Notes under the pieces: generated by a model
What the model saw: the letters and a program-made list of their open reading frames with translations, nothing else
Database searches by the model: none
Told to the model about the DNA's origin: nothing
Part shown: positions 8,531 through 18,283 of the stretch, piece by piece
Numbering within the stretch: position 1 is the first letter of the stretch
How the letters are laid out: each line of letters begins with the position of its first letter
Position numbers and translations under genes: made by a program
DNA from: Candidatus Falkowiibacteriota bacterium
Lineage (GTDB): Bacteria > Patescibacteriota > Patescibacteriia > Patescibacteriales > UBA12465
Direction of reading: 5' to 3'
Assembly (NCBI GenBank): GCA_003554785.1
Contig: PWHG01000056.1
Coordinates: forward strand, 1 to 34,982
Length of the DNA stretch: 34,982 bases

Positions 8531-9618
8531 AAATTATTTTTTAAATTTTTAGCTAAATATTTCCAATTAAATTTTTCTTTTGCGCGTAAGTAGCCTTTTT
8601 CACCCAAATCATTGGCTAATTTATCGTTACTTAATATTTTCTCCAGCGCTTCTTTAATCTCAGAAATACTTTCTGGCTTAATCAGTAATCCATTTAAATT
8701 ATCAGAGACAGCATCAGAAACTCCACCAGAGTTCCCTGCTACTACTGGTTTTTTAAAAAGATTAGCTTCTAAATAAACAATTCCAAAACCTTCAAAATCA
8801 TGATCAATTTGTCTAGCTGGCATCAAAAAAACATCACATAAGCTATAAAAAGCAAACTTTTCCTGCCCTAATGGACTCAGATTGCCTAAAAAAATAGTAT
8901 TTTCCAAAACTTCATTTTCTTTGGCTAATTTTTTAATATTATCTTCATCCGGTCCGGTACCAGCTATTAGATAAATTGTGTTTTTATATAAGTCGTAATT
9001 TTGCTTCTTTAATTGACTAAGAGCTAAAATACTATAATCAAAACCTTTGCGCTGAACTAGTCTTCCCATGGAAAAAATAATCTTTTTACCTGCTAGTTTA
9101 TATTTATCAATTAATTGCTTTTTTACATTTTCATCCACTGCTAAAACTTCAGCGCCGGGATTGCTAATTACTAACTTGTCTTTAAATTGAGGAAAATCAT
9201 CTAATAGTTTCTTAGCTAGAAATGAATTAGCGCAAATAATTTTTTTAGCTCGTTTTAGTATAGCAAAAGATAATAATTTTTTATAGCACTTTTTTGTAGC
9301 TATTGAATAATCAAGGCCATGCAAACTCACTGAATAACTAAATTTTGAGAAAAAACTAGCTAAAAATGTTGCTGTTCCAAGTGGTAATATATGGCCAACT
9401 ATAATATGGTTTATATTATCTTCTTTCACTTTTTTATTTAATCTTTTTACAATTTTAGGCCAGGCTTTAAAGTTAGTTTTAGGGATTTCTTTGTCTTTTG
9501 AAATATCATAGACATCAATACTGTCTTTATCAGGCCAATGCTTAACTAAATTAGCATAATAATTACCAACACCACCAATAGTAGGAGGATATTCTAATGT
9601 AAATAGCAAATACTTCAT
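8527..9618 (-). CDS. Glycosyltransferase family 4
   Basis: GGVGNYYANL, SMGRLVQRKGFDYSILAL, FEGFGIVYLEANLFKKPVVAGNSGGVSDAV; ATGA overlap with next gene. Confidence 0.92.
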   Translation of the reverse strand: MKYLLFTLEYPPTIGGVGNYYANLVKHWPDKDSIDVYDISKDKEIPKTNFKAWPKIVKRLNKKVKEDNINHIIVGHILPLGTATFLASFFSKFSYSVSLHGLDYSIATKKCYKKLLSFAILKRAKKIICANSFLAKKLLDDFPQFKDKLVISNPGAEVLAVDENVKKQLIDKYKLAGKKIIFSMGRLVQRKGFDYSILALSQLKKQNYDLYKNTIYLIAGTGPDEDNIKKLAKENEVLENTIFLGNLSPLGQEKFAFYSLCDVFLMPARQIDHDFEGFGIVYLEANLFKKPVVAGNSGGVSDAVSDNLNGLLIKPESISEIKEALEKILSNDKLANDLGEKGYLRAKEKFNWKYLAKNLKNNL

Positions 9619-11054
9619 GATTTTTGTTTTTTAAATGATTGTAAGATTGAGTAAATATCTTGTTTTTGAAAGCCCCCGATAAGGAATAAAAAGAAAAAGT
9701 AAAAAATTCCGCCTAAAACAACTGATATATATAAATTAATATAATTTTCTGAACTATAAACTAGTATTGCCATCAATAAGGCAGTAAACAATGATTTAAA
9801 TAAAATTTTAGCTGAATCTCTAAAGCGATAATCTATTATTTTTCGACAAGCACGCAATCCTAATATTAACAAAAAAGCATTGGTTAGTAAAACCGTAATA
9901 CTAGCTCCGACTGCCTGAAAGATTGGAATTAAAATTAAATTTAAAATAACACTTGTGGCTGTTATTATCCCCATATTTAATGTATTTCTTTTTTGACGAT
10001 CACAAGCATTAAGCAGTGAGCCAACAGGAAAGTTTAGGAAAATAAAAAACAGTGACAACATTATTATCCTAAGTGGCCAAACAGCTTCCCGCTCTGCATT
10101 CATTAAGACTACTACATCAGGAGCAATTGCAATCACTCCAAAAATAATTGGCAGTGATATTATAATTAAATAATTAATGGCCCTTTTAAACGTAATTAAG
10201 AGTTGTTCTCTATTTTTTTTCCAATAAGCACTCATGGCTGGATAAAGCGAGGCAATAAAAGCCAGGGGTAAAAATTGCAGAGCAAACACTATTTTAAAGG
10301 CAATTTGATAAAGACCAACTTGAACATAGTTAGCTAAAAATCCAAGTAGCAAGGAGTCAAGATAAAAATAAATTCTTTGCAAAATATTGTATAGAGCAAA
10401 AGGCCAGCTAATTATTAATATTTTTCTAGATATAGGATAGTTAAATTGCGGTAGGATGTTTAATTTGAATTTAAATCGAGCTACTAAACTTGAAAAAATA
10501 AAATTAACCAAAGCAGCAAAAGCCATCACTGACATAATCCATAAAGCACTATATCCAGCTCGCATTAAACTCAGTCCAAATATAAATACAATAAGCTGAA
10601 AACCTATAGCTCCAATACTCTCAAATTTTAGATTATGAAAACCACGAATAACTGAAAAGAAAGTATTGGTAAATGAGTCAAAAATCATGGAAAAAAAGGA
10701 AATGGCGATTAAATTTAGGACTAATGTGTCATAACCAGCTAAGATTGCAAATAAATAGGCTATAATTGCCGCCACAAGGCTTAAAATTAATTTTAAGCCA
10801 ATAATTGGTCTAAGCCAGGTATTGGTTTTTTGCTGGTCTTTGGCTACTTCCCTGATTAAAATATTAGCAAAGCCTAAATCTATCACTAAAGCTAAAATTG
10901 TAGTAAAAGCCACAGCAGTATAGTATTGCCCTAAAATCTCCATTCCTAAATAACGAGCTAAAATAATAAAATAACTAAAAGAAATTAGCTTTTGAATAAC
11001 TAAAGCTAATGTTAAGTATGATGTATTTTTGGCAATATCTTTTACCTTATTCAT
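9615..11054 (-). CDS. Polysaccharide flippase (Wzx/MATE-like)
   Basis: 479 aa polytopic; KNTSYLTLALVIQKLISFSYFIILARYLGMEILGQYYTAVAF. Confidence 0.88.
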   Translation of the reverse strand: MNKVKDIAKNTSYLTLALVIQKLISFSYFIILARYLGMEILGQYYTAVAFTTILALVIDLGFANILIREVAKDQQKTNTWLRPIIGLKLILSLVAAIIAYLFAILAGYDTLVLNLIAISFFSMIFDSFTNTFFSVIRGFHNLKFESIGAIGFQLIVFIFGLSLMRAGYSALWIMSVMAFAALVNFIFSSLVARFKFKLNILPQFNYPISRKILIISWPFALYNILQRIYFYLDSLLLGFLANYVQVGLYQIAFKIVFALQFLPLAFIASLYPAMSAYWKKNREQLLITFKRAINYLIIISLPIIFGVIAIAPDVVVLMNAEREAVWPLRIIMLSLFFIFLNFPVGSLLNACDRQKRNTLNMGIITATSVILNLILIPIFQAVGASITVLLTNAFLLILGLRACRKIIDYRFRDSAKILFKSLFTALLMAILVYSSENYINLYISVVLGGIFYFFFLFLIGGFQKQDIYSILQSFKKQKS

Positions 11055-11131
11055 AAAAATAATTATACCAAGTATTGATTAATTTTTAAAGCTATGTTAG
11101 GATAAAATCGTTAAAATTAATAGAAAAATAT

Positions 11132-11467
11132 ATGAAAAAGGATATTCACCCTACTTATAATGAGAAGGCAAAAGTCATCTGCGCCTGTGGTTTTAGCTTT
11201 ACTACCGGCTCTACTGAAAAAGAAATTAAGGTTGAGCTTTGTTCTCAATGTCACCCTTTCTATACTGGTAAGCAAAAACTAGTTGATAGTGCTCGCCGGG
11301 TTGAGAAATATACTTCAAAATTATCTGCTAAGGATAAAACTTCTCAAGAAAGAAAAGGCAAAAAAGCTAAACGTGCCAAAAGAGACGAAAAAAAGGATAA
11401 AAAAGAAGTAGTGGTAAAAACTAAGGATATTAAAAAAATATCTCAAGTTAAGCTAAATAAAAAATAA
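11132..11467 (+). CDS. rpmE: 50S ribosomal protein L31 (Zn-binding CxC...CxxC type) with long lysine-rich C-terminal tail
   Basis: [60 protein letters not shown] followed by ~45 aa K-rich tail. Confidence 0.93.
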   Translation: MKKDIHPTYNEKAKVICACGFSFTTGSTEKEIKVELCSQCHPFYTGKQKLVDSARRVEKYTSKLSAKDKTSQERKGKKAKRAKRDEKKDKKEVVVKTKDIKKISQVKLNKK

Positions 11468-11480
11468 ATAACTTATTTTT

Positions 11481-11541
11481 AAGTAATCTAAATATTAATT
11501 TAGCATTTTGTGCTATAATTAAAAAGAGATTACTTTTTTTA
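11481..11541 (+). terminator. rpmE: Long hairpin terminator after rpmE
   Basis: AAGTAATCT...(TAATT TAGCA TTTTG TGCTA t AATTA)...AGATTACTTTTTTT. Confidence 0.6.
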
Positions 11542-11551
11542 TATAAAAAAA

Positions 11552-11619
11552 GGGTTGGGAAAATTAAAGTATAAAAAAACAGGAGTCTTAAAAATACTTT
11601 AATTATATTATCCCAACCC
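11552..11619. repeat. Long interrupted inverted repeat (hairpin) between rpmE and prfA
   Basis: GGGTTGGGA (11552-11560) pairs with TCCCAACCC (11611-11619); AATTAAAGTA (11562-11571) pairs with TACTTTAATT (11595-11604); apical loop contains CAGGAGTC. Confidence 0.8.
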
Positions 11620-11674
11620 AATAAGGTTAATAAGAACTAAAACGATTTTAGTATTAATTTATAAATTTGTCAAT

Positions 11675-12709
11675 ATGTACAAAGAGATTAAAGAAAAATT
11701 TAATAATTTAGAAAAAAAGTTGGTTGATCCCAAAATCACTAACAATCCTCAAGAAATCGCCAAGGTTGCTCAAGAGCATGCTAGTTTAAAGAAAACTATT
11801 GATTTAATTAACGAAATTGAAAAATTAGAAGAAAATTATAGCAATAATCTAAATATCATCAAACAAGAAAAGGAAGAAGAGATTAAAAAAATGGCTCAAG
11901 AAGATAATCAAAATATTGAAGAAACACTAGAGAAACTCAAAAATCAATTAAAAGAGGAAATTAACCCTAAAAACCCTAACGACAAAAGAAATGCTATTGT
12001 TGAAATTAGAGCTGGCGCCGGTGGGGATGAAGGAGCAATTTTTGCTGCTGATTTAGCTAAAATGTATCTAAAATTTTGTGAAAAATATAATTGGCAAACT
12101 GAAACAATTAATCAAAATTTTATCGGCGTTGGAGGTTATAAGGAAATAATTTTCATGGTAAAAGGTGATGGTGCATATGGTGATTTAAAATATGAAGCCG
12201 GTACTCACCGAGTACAAAGAATTCCGGAAACTGAAAAACAAGGTCGGGTTCATACTTCCACCGCTACTGTAATAGTTCTACCTGAAGCTAAAGAAATTGA
12301 TGTTTCTATTAACAACAATGACTTGAGAATTGATTCTTTCTGCTCTAGCGGTCCTGGTGGTCAAAGTGTAAATACTACTCAATCAGCAATTCGTATTACT
12401 CATTTACCAACTGGCACCACGGTATCCTGTCAAGATCAAAAATCCCAACATCAAAATAAAGATAAAGCTATGCAAATCCTGCGTTCACGACTTTTAGCTA
12501 AAGAAGAAGAAGAAAGAATTTCACAAGAATCAGAAACTAGAAAAAAACAAATTGGTGAAGGCGATCGTAGTGATAAAATCAGAACCTATAACTTCCCGCA
12601 AGATAGAATTACCGATCATCGCATCCAAAAATCATGGCACAGTATTGACTCAATCCTGGAGGGCAATCTTGAACCACTAATTAATAATTTAAAAGAGGAG
12701 TTAAGTTAA
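11675..12709 (+). CDS. prfA: Peptide chain release factor 1
   Basis: [82 protein letters not shown]. Confidence 0.95.
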   Translation: MYKEIKEKFNNLEKKLVDPKITNNPQEIAKVAQEHASLKKTIDLINEIEKLEENYSNNLNIIKQEKEEEIKKMAQEDNQNIEETLEKLKNQLKEEINPKNPNDKRNAIVEIRAGAGGDEGAIFAADLAKMYLKFCEKYNWQTETINQNFIGVGGYKEIIFMVKGDGAYGDLKYEAGTHRVQRIPETEKQGRVHTSTATVIVLPEAKEIDVSINNNDLRIDSFCSSGPGGQSVNTTQSAIRITHLPTGTTVSCQDQKSQHQNKDKAMQILRSRLLAKEEEERISQESETRKKQIGEGDRSDKIRTYNFPQDRITDHRIQKSWHSIDSILEGNLEPLINNLKEELS

Positions 12710-12710
12710 T

Positions 12711-13544
12711 ATGAAAATTGCTAATTACCTAAAATCAAATAATGAAGAAAAAAAACAAATACTAACCGATATTTTACAAAAAAATAGCGCTTTTTTAATT
12801 GCCAACCAAGAGAAAAAATTAACTAAAAAACAAGTTAAAACAATAGAGCTTTTATATCAAAAGTATCAAAATGGATGGCCTCTTCCCTATTTACTAAATT
12901 ACCAAGATTTCTATAAACTTAAATTAAAAGTTAATTCCCAGGTATTAATCCCTCGCCCAGAAACTGAATTAATAATTGATTTAGTATTAAATCAATATCA
13001 AAATTTAAAAAATAAAAAAATTAATTTCCTGGATATCGGCACAGGATCAGGGGCGATAATATTAAATCTTGCTCATATTTTAAAAGATTATAAAAATTAT
13101 CAGTTTTTTGCCTCCGATATTTCCAAAACTAGCCTTGAGTTGGCCAAAGAAAATGCTATAAATTTTAAATTAAGTAAAAAAATTAAATTTATCCACTCCG
13201 ATTTACTGGAAAAAATAAATTTAAACTCCAATTATTTAATTATTACTGCTAATTTGCCATATTTAGATGATATACAAATTAAAAATCCAAATTTAAAAAA
13301 AGAGCCAAAAATAGCTCTTTATGGAGGAAAAGACGGACTAGATATTTATCGTCGCTTATTTACTGATTTAAAAAAGTTTAAAAAAATTAAATATATAAAA
13401 CTCTTTTTGGAAATTGATCCGGCTCAAAAAAATAAATTAGAAAAAATTATTAAATATAATTGGCCAAAATCAGAGATATTTAAGCATTATGATTTGCGAA
13501 AAAAGCTAAGATTTATAAGCATTAATCTCAATAATCAACTCTAG
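12711..13544 (+). CDS. prmC: PrmC-like release-factor glutamine methyltransferase (NLPY variant)
   Basis: Adjacent to prfA; LIPRPETELIID, LDIGTGSGAIILNLA, ANLPYLDD, EPKIALYGGKDGLDIYRRL. Confidence 0.9.
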   Translation: MKIANYLKSNNEEKKQILTDILQKNSAFLIANQEKKLTKKQVKTIELLYQKYQNGWPLPYLLNYQDFYKLKLKVNSQVLIPRPETELIIDLVLNQYQNLKNKKINFLDIGTGSGAIILNLAHILKDYKNYQFFASDISKTSLELAKENAINFKLSKKIKFIHSDLLEKINLNSNYLIITANLPYLDDIQIKNPNLKKEPKIALYGGKDGLDIYRRLFTDLKKFKKIKYIKLFLEIDPAQKNKLEKIIKYNWPKSEIFKHYDLRKKLRFISINLNNQL

Positions 13545-14550
13545 CACCAGCACTAATATAGGAAATCCAAGTTGGACCGTCTATAAAAGTTAATTCCTCA
13601 TCATCTATATAATAAGTCATTTTTTCCTCACGACTGCTTTTTTCCCAACTAGCTTCTTTACAATTTCCCAACTGACAAACAATTGCGTTTCCCTGGCCTA
13701 AAATATTTAACTCTAGACGTAAAAGTTCATCTAAAACACGACTAGAATTATAATGCATAATTAAATTACTAGCTTTAAAGTCTTGGTTAGGATTGTAATA
13801 ATATTTTTCTTCTTCATTATATTTCCAATTAGTTTGGTAATTTTTACTATAGTAAATTAATACTTCATCATGTCTGAGCTCATCATTTCCACTAAACTCA
13901 CTTGAGCTTACAAATTTCCAATTATTTTTTTCTTCAAATGCAAACTCTTTTTCTTTTACAAATTCTTGCCACAAATCACTACTTATCATAATATTATGCG
14001 GAGACAAATAATTACTATCACGCCAAAAGTATTTTGCATTATAAAATTCATTTAAAGTAGTCAGTCTCTGACTAGCAATTTGCGCTAAAGCTTGAGGACT
14101 GCCACCACAATGCACCAAAAGAGCTGAATTATCATTAGCTAGATCAACAAAATAAGGTCGAGCGCTTCTAACGGAGCCAACTTTATCTAAATTCGCTTCT
14201 AGAGGAAAAAGTCCCAGAAATCGAGATGTCCCCCCTTCAGTGGGAAGCTCATAAACAAGCGAAGCCTCAGAGAGGTTGTTTGTCGGTCGATATCTTGGTT
14301 CATTGCCTAAAATTACAGCAATTAATTGAGTATCTAAATAATTAGTACTTAAATCTTCTTTTTTTTCACTTTCAGTTTCATTTTCAATTTCTACAAATTC
14401 AATTTCACCTACCTCTTCTTCTATAATTGCTTTAGTAGAAAAGCTATTAAAATAAATTATTAAAAAAAGTAAAATTAGCAAAAAAAGAGAGAGCAAAATC
14501 AGTACTCTCTCTTTTATATTTAAGCTTTTTATTAACTTATTTTTCTTCAT
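13528..14550 (-). CDS. DUF3048 (YerB-like) putative membrane-anchored protein
   Basis: YRPTNNLSEASLVYELPTEGGTSRFLGLFPLEANLDKVGSVRSARPYFVDLANDNSALLVHCGGSPQA; ORF opens at 14616 but MKKNKLIKSLNIKERVL + TM (14550) is the likely start. Confidence 0.8.
   Translation of the reverse strand: MKKNKLIKSLNIKERVLILLSLFLLILLFLIIYFNSFSTKAIIEEEVGEIEFVEIENETESEKKEDLSTNYLDTQLIAVILGNEPRYRPTNNLSEASLVYELPTEGGTSRFLGLFPLEANLDKVGSVRSARPYFVDLANDNSALLVHCGGSPQALAQIASQRLTTLNEFYNAKYFWRDSNYLSPHNIMISSDLWQEFVKEKEFAFEEKNNWKFVSSSEFSGNDELRHDEVLIYYSKNYQTNWKYNEEEKYYYNPNQDFKASNLIMHYNSSRVLDELLRLELNILGQGNAIVCQLGNCKEASWEKSSREEKMTYYIDDEELTFIDGPTWISYISAGARVDY
14483..14515 (-). terminator. Intragenic Rho-independent terminator-like hairpin in 5' end of DUF3048 gene, downstream of L25
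   Basis: Perfect 11-bp IR AAAAGAGAGAG (14483-14493) / CTCTCTCTTTT (14505-14515); minus-strand transcript ends in a U-run (14481-14486). Confidence 0.6.
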
Positions 14551-15220
14551 CTTTTTTCTCTTCATTATCATCAGATTTTTCTTGTTCTTCATCTTTTTCG
14601 TCCTTTTTCTCATCAATTATTTCTTGAGCTTTTTCAGCTTCAATTTTTTCTTCTTCTTCTTCTTTAGCAATTTCATCATCTGTCTTTGGTGGAATTACAT
14701 TAACAACAATTTCTTCTGGATCTTCTAGAAGTTCCATAGACTTAGGTAAATTTAAATCTTTAATATGAATTGAATCTTCAAAAGTTTCTAAACTACTAAC
14801 ATCAACATCAATATGATCAATTAAATCACCTGGTAAACACTTAACTTCCACAGAATCAGTGTATTTCATTAATAAACCACCTAATTCTTTAACCGCTTTG
14901 GATTCACCCACAAACTCTAAAGGAATTTCGGTATTAATTTCTTTTTTCATATTTACTTGATAAAAATCTACATGAATAGGAATATGTTTAATTGGATGAT
15001 ATTGCACATCTTTAATTAAAACTTTAGTATCACTTTCATTAAATTTTAAATCAATCAAATTTGATTCACCAGCTTTATCCCAGACTTTATCAAAATCTGG
15101 CTTTTTAAGATATAAATTGGAATTTTCTACATTATTGCCATATAAAATAGCGGGAATGTAAAAATTAGGATCTAGTTTTTGCTGAGGATCTCTTTTTTCA
15201 GCTTTTAAAATAATACTCAT
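14537..15220 (-). CDS. rplY: 50S ribosomal protein L25 (CTC family) with acidic C-terminal tail
   Basis: IILKAEKRDPQQK...PAILYGNNVENSNLYLKKPDFDKVWDKAGESNLIDL; KCLPGDLIDHIDVDVSSLETFEDSIHIKDL; ~40 aa E/D/K-rich tail. Confidence 0.92.
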   Translation of the reverse strand: MSIILKAEKRDPQQKLDPNFYIPAILYGNNVENSNLYLKKPDFDKVWDKAGESNLIDLKFNESDTKVLIKDVQYHPIKHIPIHVDFYQVNMKKEINTEIPLEFVGESKAVKELGGLLMKYTDSVEVKCLPGDLIDHIDVDVSSLETFEDSIHIKDLNLPKSMELLEDPEEIVVNVIPPKTDDEIAKEEEEEKIEAEKAQEIIDEKKDEKDEEQEKSDDNEEKKDEEK

Positions 15221-15230
15221 AAAATTTTGC

Positions 15231-16337
15231 TTAATAGTTAATTTTAGATTTAATAATAATATTTTGCATTATGGCCATTAAGATAAAAAGTGAGACTAGT
15301 GAGCTACCTCCATAACTCATAAAAGGTAGAGCTAATCCGACTACTGGCATAATACCTATATTCATTCCAATGATAATAAACATTTGAATAAAAATCAAGG
15401 CCAAAGCACTAACTATAAAATAAGTTCCAAAATCATTATTAACTTTTTCCAGTGCAGAAAGACCGCGGTAAAAAAATAAGGCAAACAAAGATAAAACAAT
15501 TAAAATACCAAAAAATCCCCATTCCTCAGCGACTACTGAGATGATAAAGTCAGTATGAGATTCCGGTAAATATTTTAACTGAGTCTGGGAACCAAAACCA
15601 ACCCCTTGCCCAATTAAACCCCCGGAACCAAAAGCAATTACCGCTTGAGAAATATTATAAGTCGTTCCTTTGACATCTCTGGCCGGGTCAATAAAGCCTA
15701 AAATACGATTTTGTTGATAGTCAGCAAATACAAAATTCCAAACAAAAACAGACGACAAAAGAGCAATTGCTCCGATAATAAGAAAATATTTTCTTTTAAA
15801 TCCGGATACCAATACAACTACCAACCAAATTGACAAAATTATCATAGCGGAACCAAAATCTGGCTGAGCCATAATTAAGGCTACTAGAAGCAATGTTGCT
15901 AGTCCAGAAAAAACTAAATGCTTAGCTGTTTTAACTTTAGTAGCCAAATTAGAAAACCAAGAGGCTAAAAAAATAATTAAAATTACTTTTACAATTTCTA
16001 CTGGTTGAAAACCAAAGCCGTAAATACTAAACCAACGCGTACCACCACGAATAGTGTCACCAAAAAGCAAAACCGAAGATAAAAGAAAAATTGCTAGAAA
16101 ATAAAAATAATAATATAAACTTTTAAGCCAGCGCCAATCAACAAAAATAATAATAAAAAATAGTACTAAAGAAATAGCTAAAAACATTAACTGGCGATTA
16201 AAGTTAGTAAAATCATTATCTAATTGCCCAAGGGCAATACCATAGATTTGCAGTAATCCAAAGGCTGATAAAAGAATGACTGATGAGAACATCAGCCAGT
16301 CTAGATTTTTTAAATATAACTTAATTTTACTTAACAT
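15231..16337 (-). CDS. rodA: SEDS-family peptidoglycan polymerase, RodA-like
   Basis: RGGTRWFSIYGFGFQPVEIVKVILIIFLASWF, AQPDFGSAMIIL, LKYLPESHTDFIISVVAEEWGFFG, GLALPFMSYGGSSLVSLFI. Confidence 0.88.
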   Translation of the reverse strand: MLSKIKLYLKNLDWLMFSSVILLSAFGLLQIYGIALGQLDNDFTNFNRQLMFLAISLVLFFIIIFVDWRWLKSLYYYFYFLAIFLLSSVLLFGDTIRGGTRWFSIYGFGFQPVEIVKVILIIFLASWFSNLATKVKTAKHLVFSGLATLLLVALIMAQPDFGSAMIILSIWLVVVLVSGFKRKYFLIIGAIALLSSVFVWNFVFADYQQNRILGFIDPARDVKGTTYNISQAVIAFGSGGLIGQGVGFGSQTQLKYLPESHTDFIISVVAEEWGFFGILIVLSLFALFFYRGLSALEKVNNDFGTYFIVSALALIFIQMFIIIGMNIGIMPVVGLALPFMSYGGSSLVSLFILMAIMQNIIIKSKINY

Positions 16338-16348
16338 AAGTAAGTTAT

Positions 16349-17242
16349 TTAATAAGGCATATAATTATCCTCATCTAAAATATTAACATCGGGAATAATT
16401 AAGATTTGATTGGCTCTTTGTGTACCGGTTGGCCAAGTTATAGATAATCTGGTTTTTTCTTCACTTTTTAAATTTCTTACTGTATATTGATTGGCGCCAA
16501 TTTCACCTTGTGAACCTAATAAAATTATTTGCAGAGGGACTTCATAAAAATTAAAACTTGAATTATTAGCAACAGCAAATTCTAAATAATAATTATTATT
16601 AGCTATATTGAAATCAACATCACTTACTTGAAAACGAAATCTTTCTTTTTTATAACTTTCCCAATCGTCAATCATATGAGCATCAATTCTTCGCCATGAA
16701 ATATCTTTAATAACAAAATTAACAGCGCCCACCCCACCACTAATTTCTTCATTTAACTCCAAAACATATTTATCTTGGCCGGGTAAAATGAAACTTTCAC
16801 CGCAAGCTAGCTGTCTGTCAACTTCTTCAAAACAGTAAGTAAAGAAAGCTCGATATCTGGGATTAGGGTTTTTAATTTTAGTTAAAAAATCGTATCTACC
16901 ATCTACATAAAAAGCATCAGTAAAAGAAAAAAACAAATTATCTGGAGACATTACTTGCCTTATAAACTCAGAATCCACAGATGATTGAGACATTTCTTGC
17001 ATAATTTTTTGATCATGTTTTTGTCCATAGAGAAAATAATCAGTTAAGTGATAAGTAGAATAGGATAAGGTAGAAGCAGTAAAAACAATTAAAAAAATAA
17101 TTAATCCTTGCTTAATTTTTTTTCTGTTTTCTATAAACCATAAACCAATATTAAGCTGACGATCACTTATACCATCAACGCTTGTATATTTTCTTGTTTT
17201 TTCCTTAGTTTTTTTCTTTTCTTGTTTGTTGTTTTTAGTCAT
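16349..17242 (-). CDS. Hypothetical single-pass membrane protein
   Basis: 297 aa; basic N-terminus, one TM (GLIIFLIVFTASTLSYSTYHL), extracytoplasmic domain; no family recognised. Confidence 0.75.
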   Translation of the reverse strand: MTKNNKQEKKKTKEKTRKYTSVDGISDRQLNIGLWFIENRKKIKQGLIIFLIVFTASTLSYSTYHLTDYFLYGQKHDQKIMQEMSQSSVDSEFIRQVMSPDNLFFSFTDAFYVDGRYDFLTKIKNPNPRYRAFFTYCFEEVDRQLACGESFILPGQDKYVLELNEEISGGVGAVNFVIKDISWRRIDAHMIDDWESYKKERFRFQVSDVDFNIANNNYYLEFAVANNSSFNFYEVPLQIILLGSQGEIGANQYTVRNLKSEEKTRLSITWPTGTQRANQILIIPDVNILDEDNYMPY

Positions 17243-17306
17243 ATTTGTTATAATTATTTATACTAATAAAATAATAACATATTTTTTAAAAAATTAAAAT
17301 AAAAAT

Positions 17307-18215
17307 ATGAATAAATACATTCCTTTAAGTGTTAAAAAAGACAAACGGAAAGAATATCTAAAAAACTTAAAACTTTCAACTCTAAACACCGGTAAACTTT
17401 TTATTTTAGCTGGTGACCAAAAAATTGAACATCTAAATGATGATTTCTATGGAAAAAATATTTCCTCTGATGATGCCTACCCCGCTCATTTATTTAACAT
17501 TGCCTCAGAGGTAAAAGGAGCAGTTTTAGCCACTCAACTGGGATTAATTTCTCAATATGGTAGAGATTATTCAGAAGTTCCCTATATAGTAAAAATAAAT
17601 AGCAAAACCAATTTAGATAAAAATAAAAGTGATTCACTCTCAAGGGCTTTTTATGATATAGAACAAATTATAGAATTTAAAAAATCAAGCAAATTAAATA
17701 TAGTTGGTATTGGCTACACTATCTATTTAGGATCAAAAAATGAACACATCATGTTAAGAGAGGCTGCTCAACTAATCTACAAAGCTCATCAAGAGGGTTT
17801 AATTGCAGTAATTTGGGCCTATACTAGAAATTCTTCAATCAAAAATGAAAGTGATATACATTTAGTTGCCGGCGCTGCTGGAGTAGCTGCTTGTTTAGGA
17901 GCTGATTTTGTAAAATTAAACTACCCCTATAACGCAAAAAACCAAGAAAAAGCTGGTAAAAACTTTCAACAAGTAATTAAAGCAGCTGGAAAAACAAAAG
18001 TTTTATGTGTTGGCGGTAAACAAAAAGATCCATTAGACTATTTAAGTTTTGTAGATAAACAAATAAATATTTCCGGCACAAATGGAGTGGCTGTCGGTAG
18101 AAATATTCATCAGAGATCTCTAAAACAAGCAGTTTCTTTTTCTAAGGCGATCTCATATCTTTTGCATTTTAATTTTAGTTTAAAGAAGGCCGAGAAAATA
18201 TTGAAGAAAAAATAA
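17307..18215 (+). CDS. fbaB: Class I fructose-bisphosphate aldolase (DeoC/FbaB archaeal-type)
   Basis: LFILAGDQKIEHLNDDF, AVIWAYTRNSSIKNESDIHLVAGAAGVAACLGADFVKLNYP, VLCVGGKQKDPLDYL, GVAVGRNIHQRSL. Confidence 0.85.
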   Translation: MNKYIPLSVKKDKRKEYLKNLKLSTLNTGKLFILAGDQKIEHLNDDFYGKNISSDDAYPAHLFNIASEVKGAVLATQLGLISQYGRDYSEVPYIVKINSKTNLDKNKSDSLSRAFYDIEQIIEFKKSSKLNIVGIGYTIYLGSKNEHIMLREAAQLIYKAHQEGLIAVIWAYTRNSSIKNESDIHLVAGAAGVAACLGADFVKLNYPYNAKNQEKAGKNFQQVIKAAGKTKVLCVGGKQKDPLDYLSFVDKQINISGTNGVAVGRNIHQRSLKQAVSFSKAISYLLHFNFSLKKAEKILKKK

Positions 18216-18233
18216 AAATATATTATTTCAATC

Positions 18234-18262
18234 AAAAAAAGAGCTTAAAAAAGCTCTTTTTT
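18234..18262. terminator. Bidirectional terminator between convergent genes
   Basis: AAAAAAAGAGCTT-AAAA-AAGCTCTTTTTT. Confidence 0.8.
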
Positions 18263-18283
18263 GTTATTCTATTTAAAATTTAA

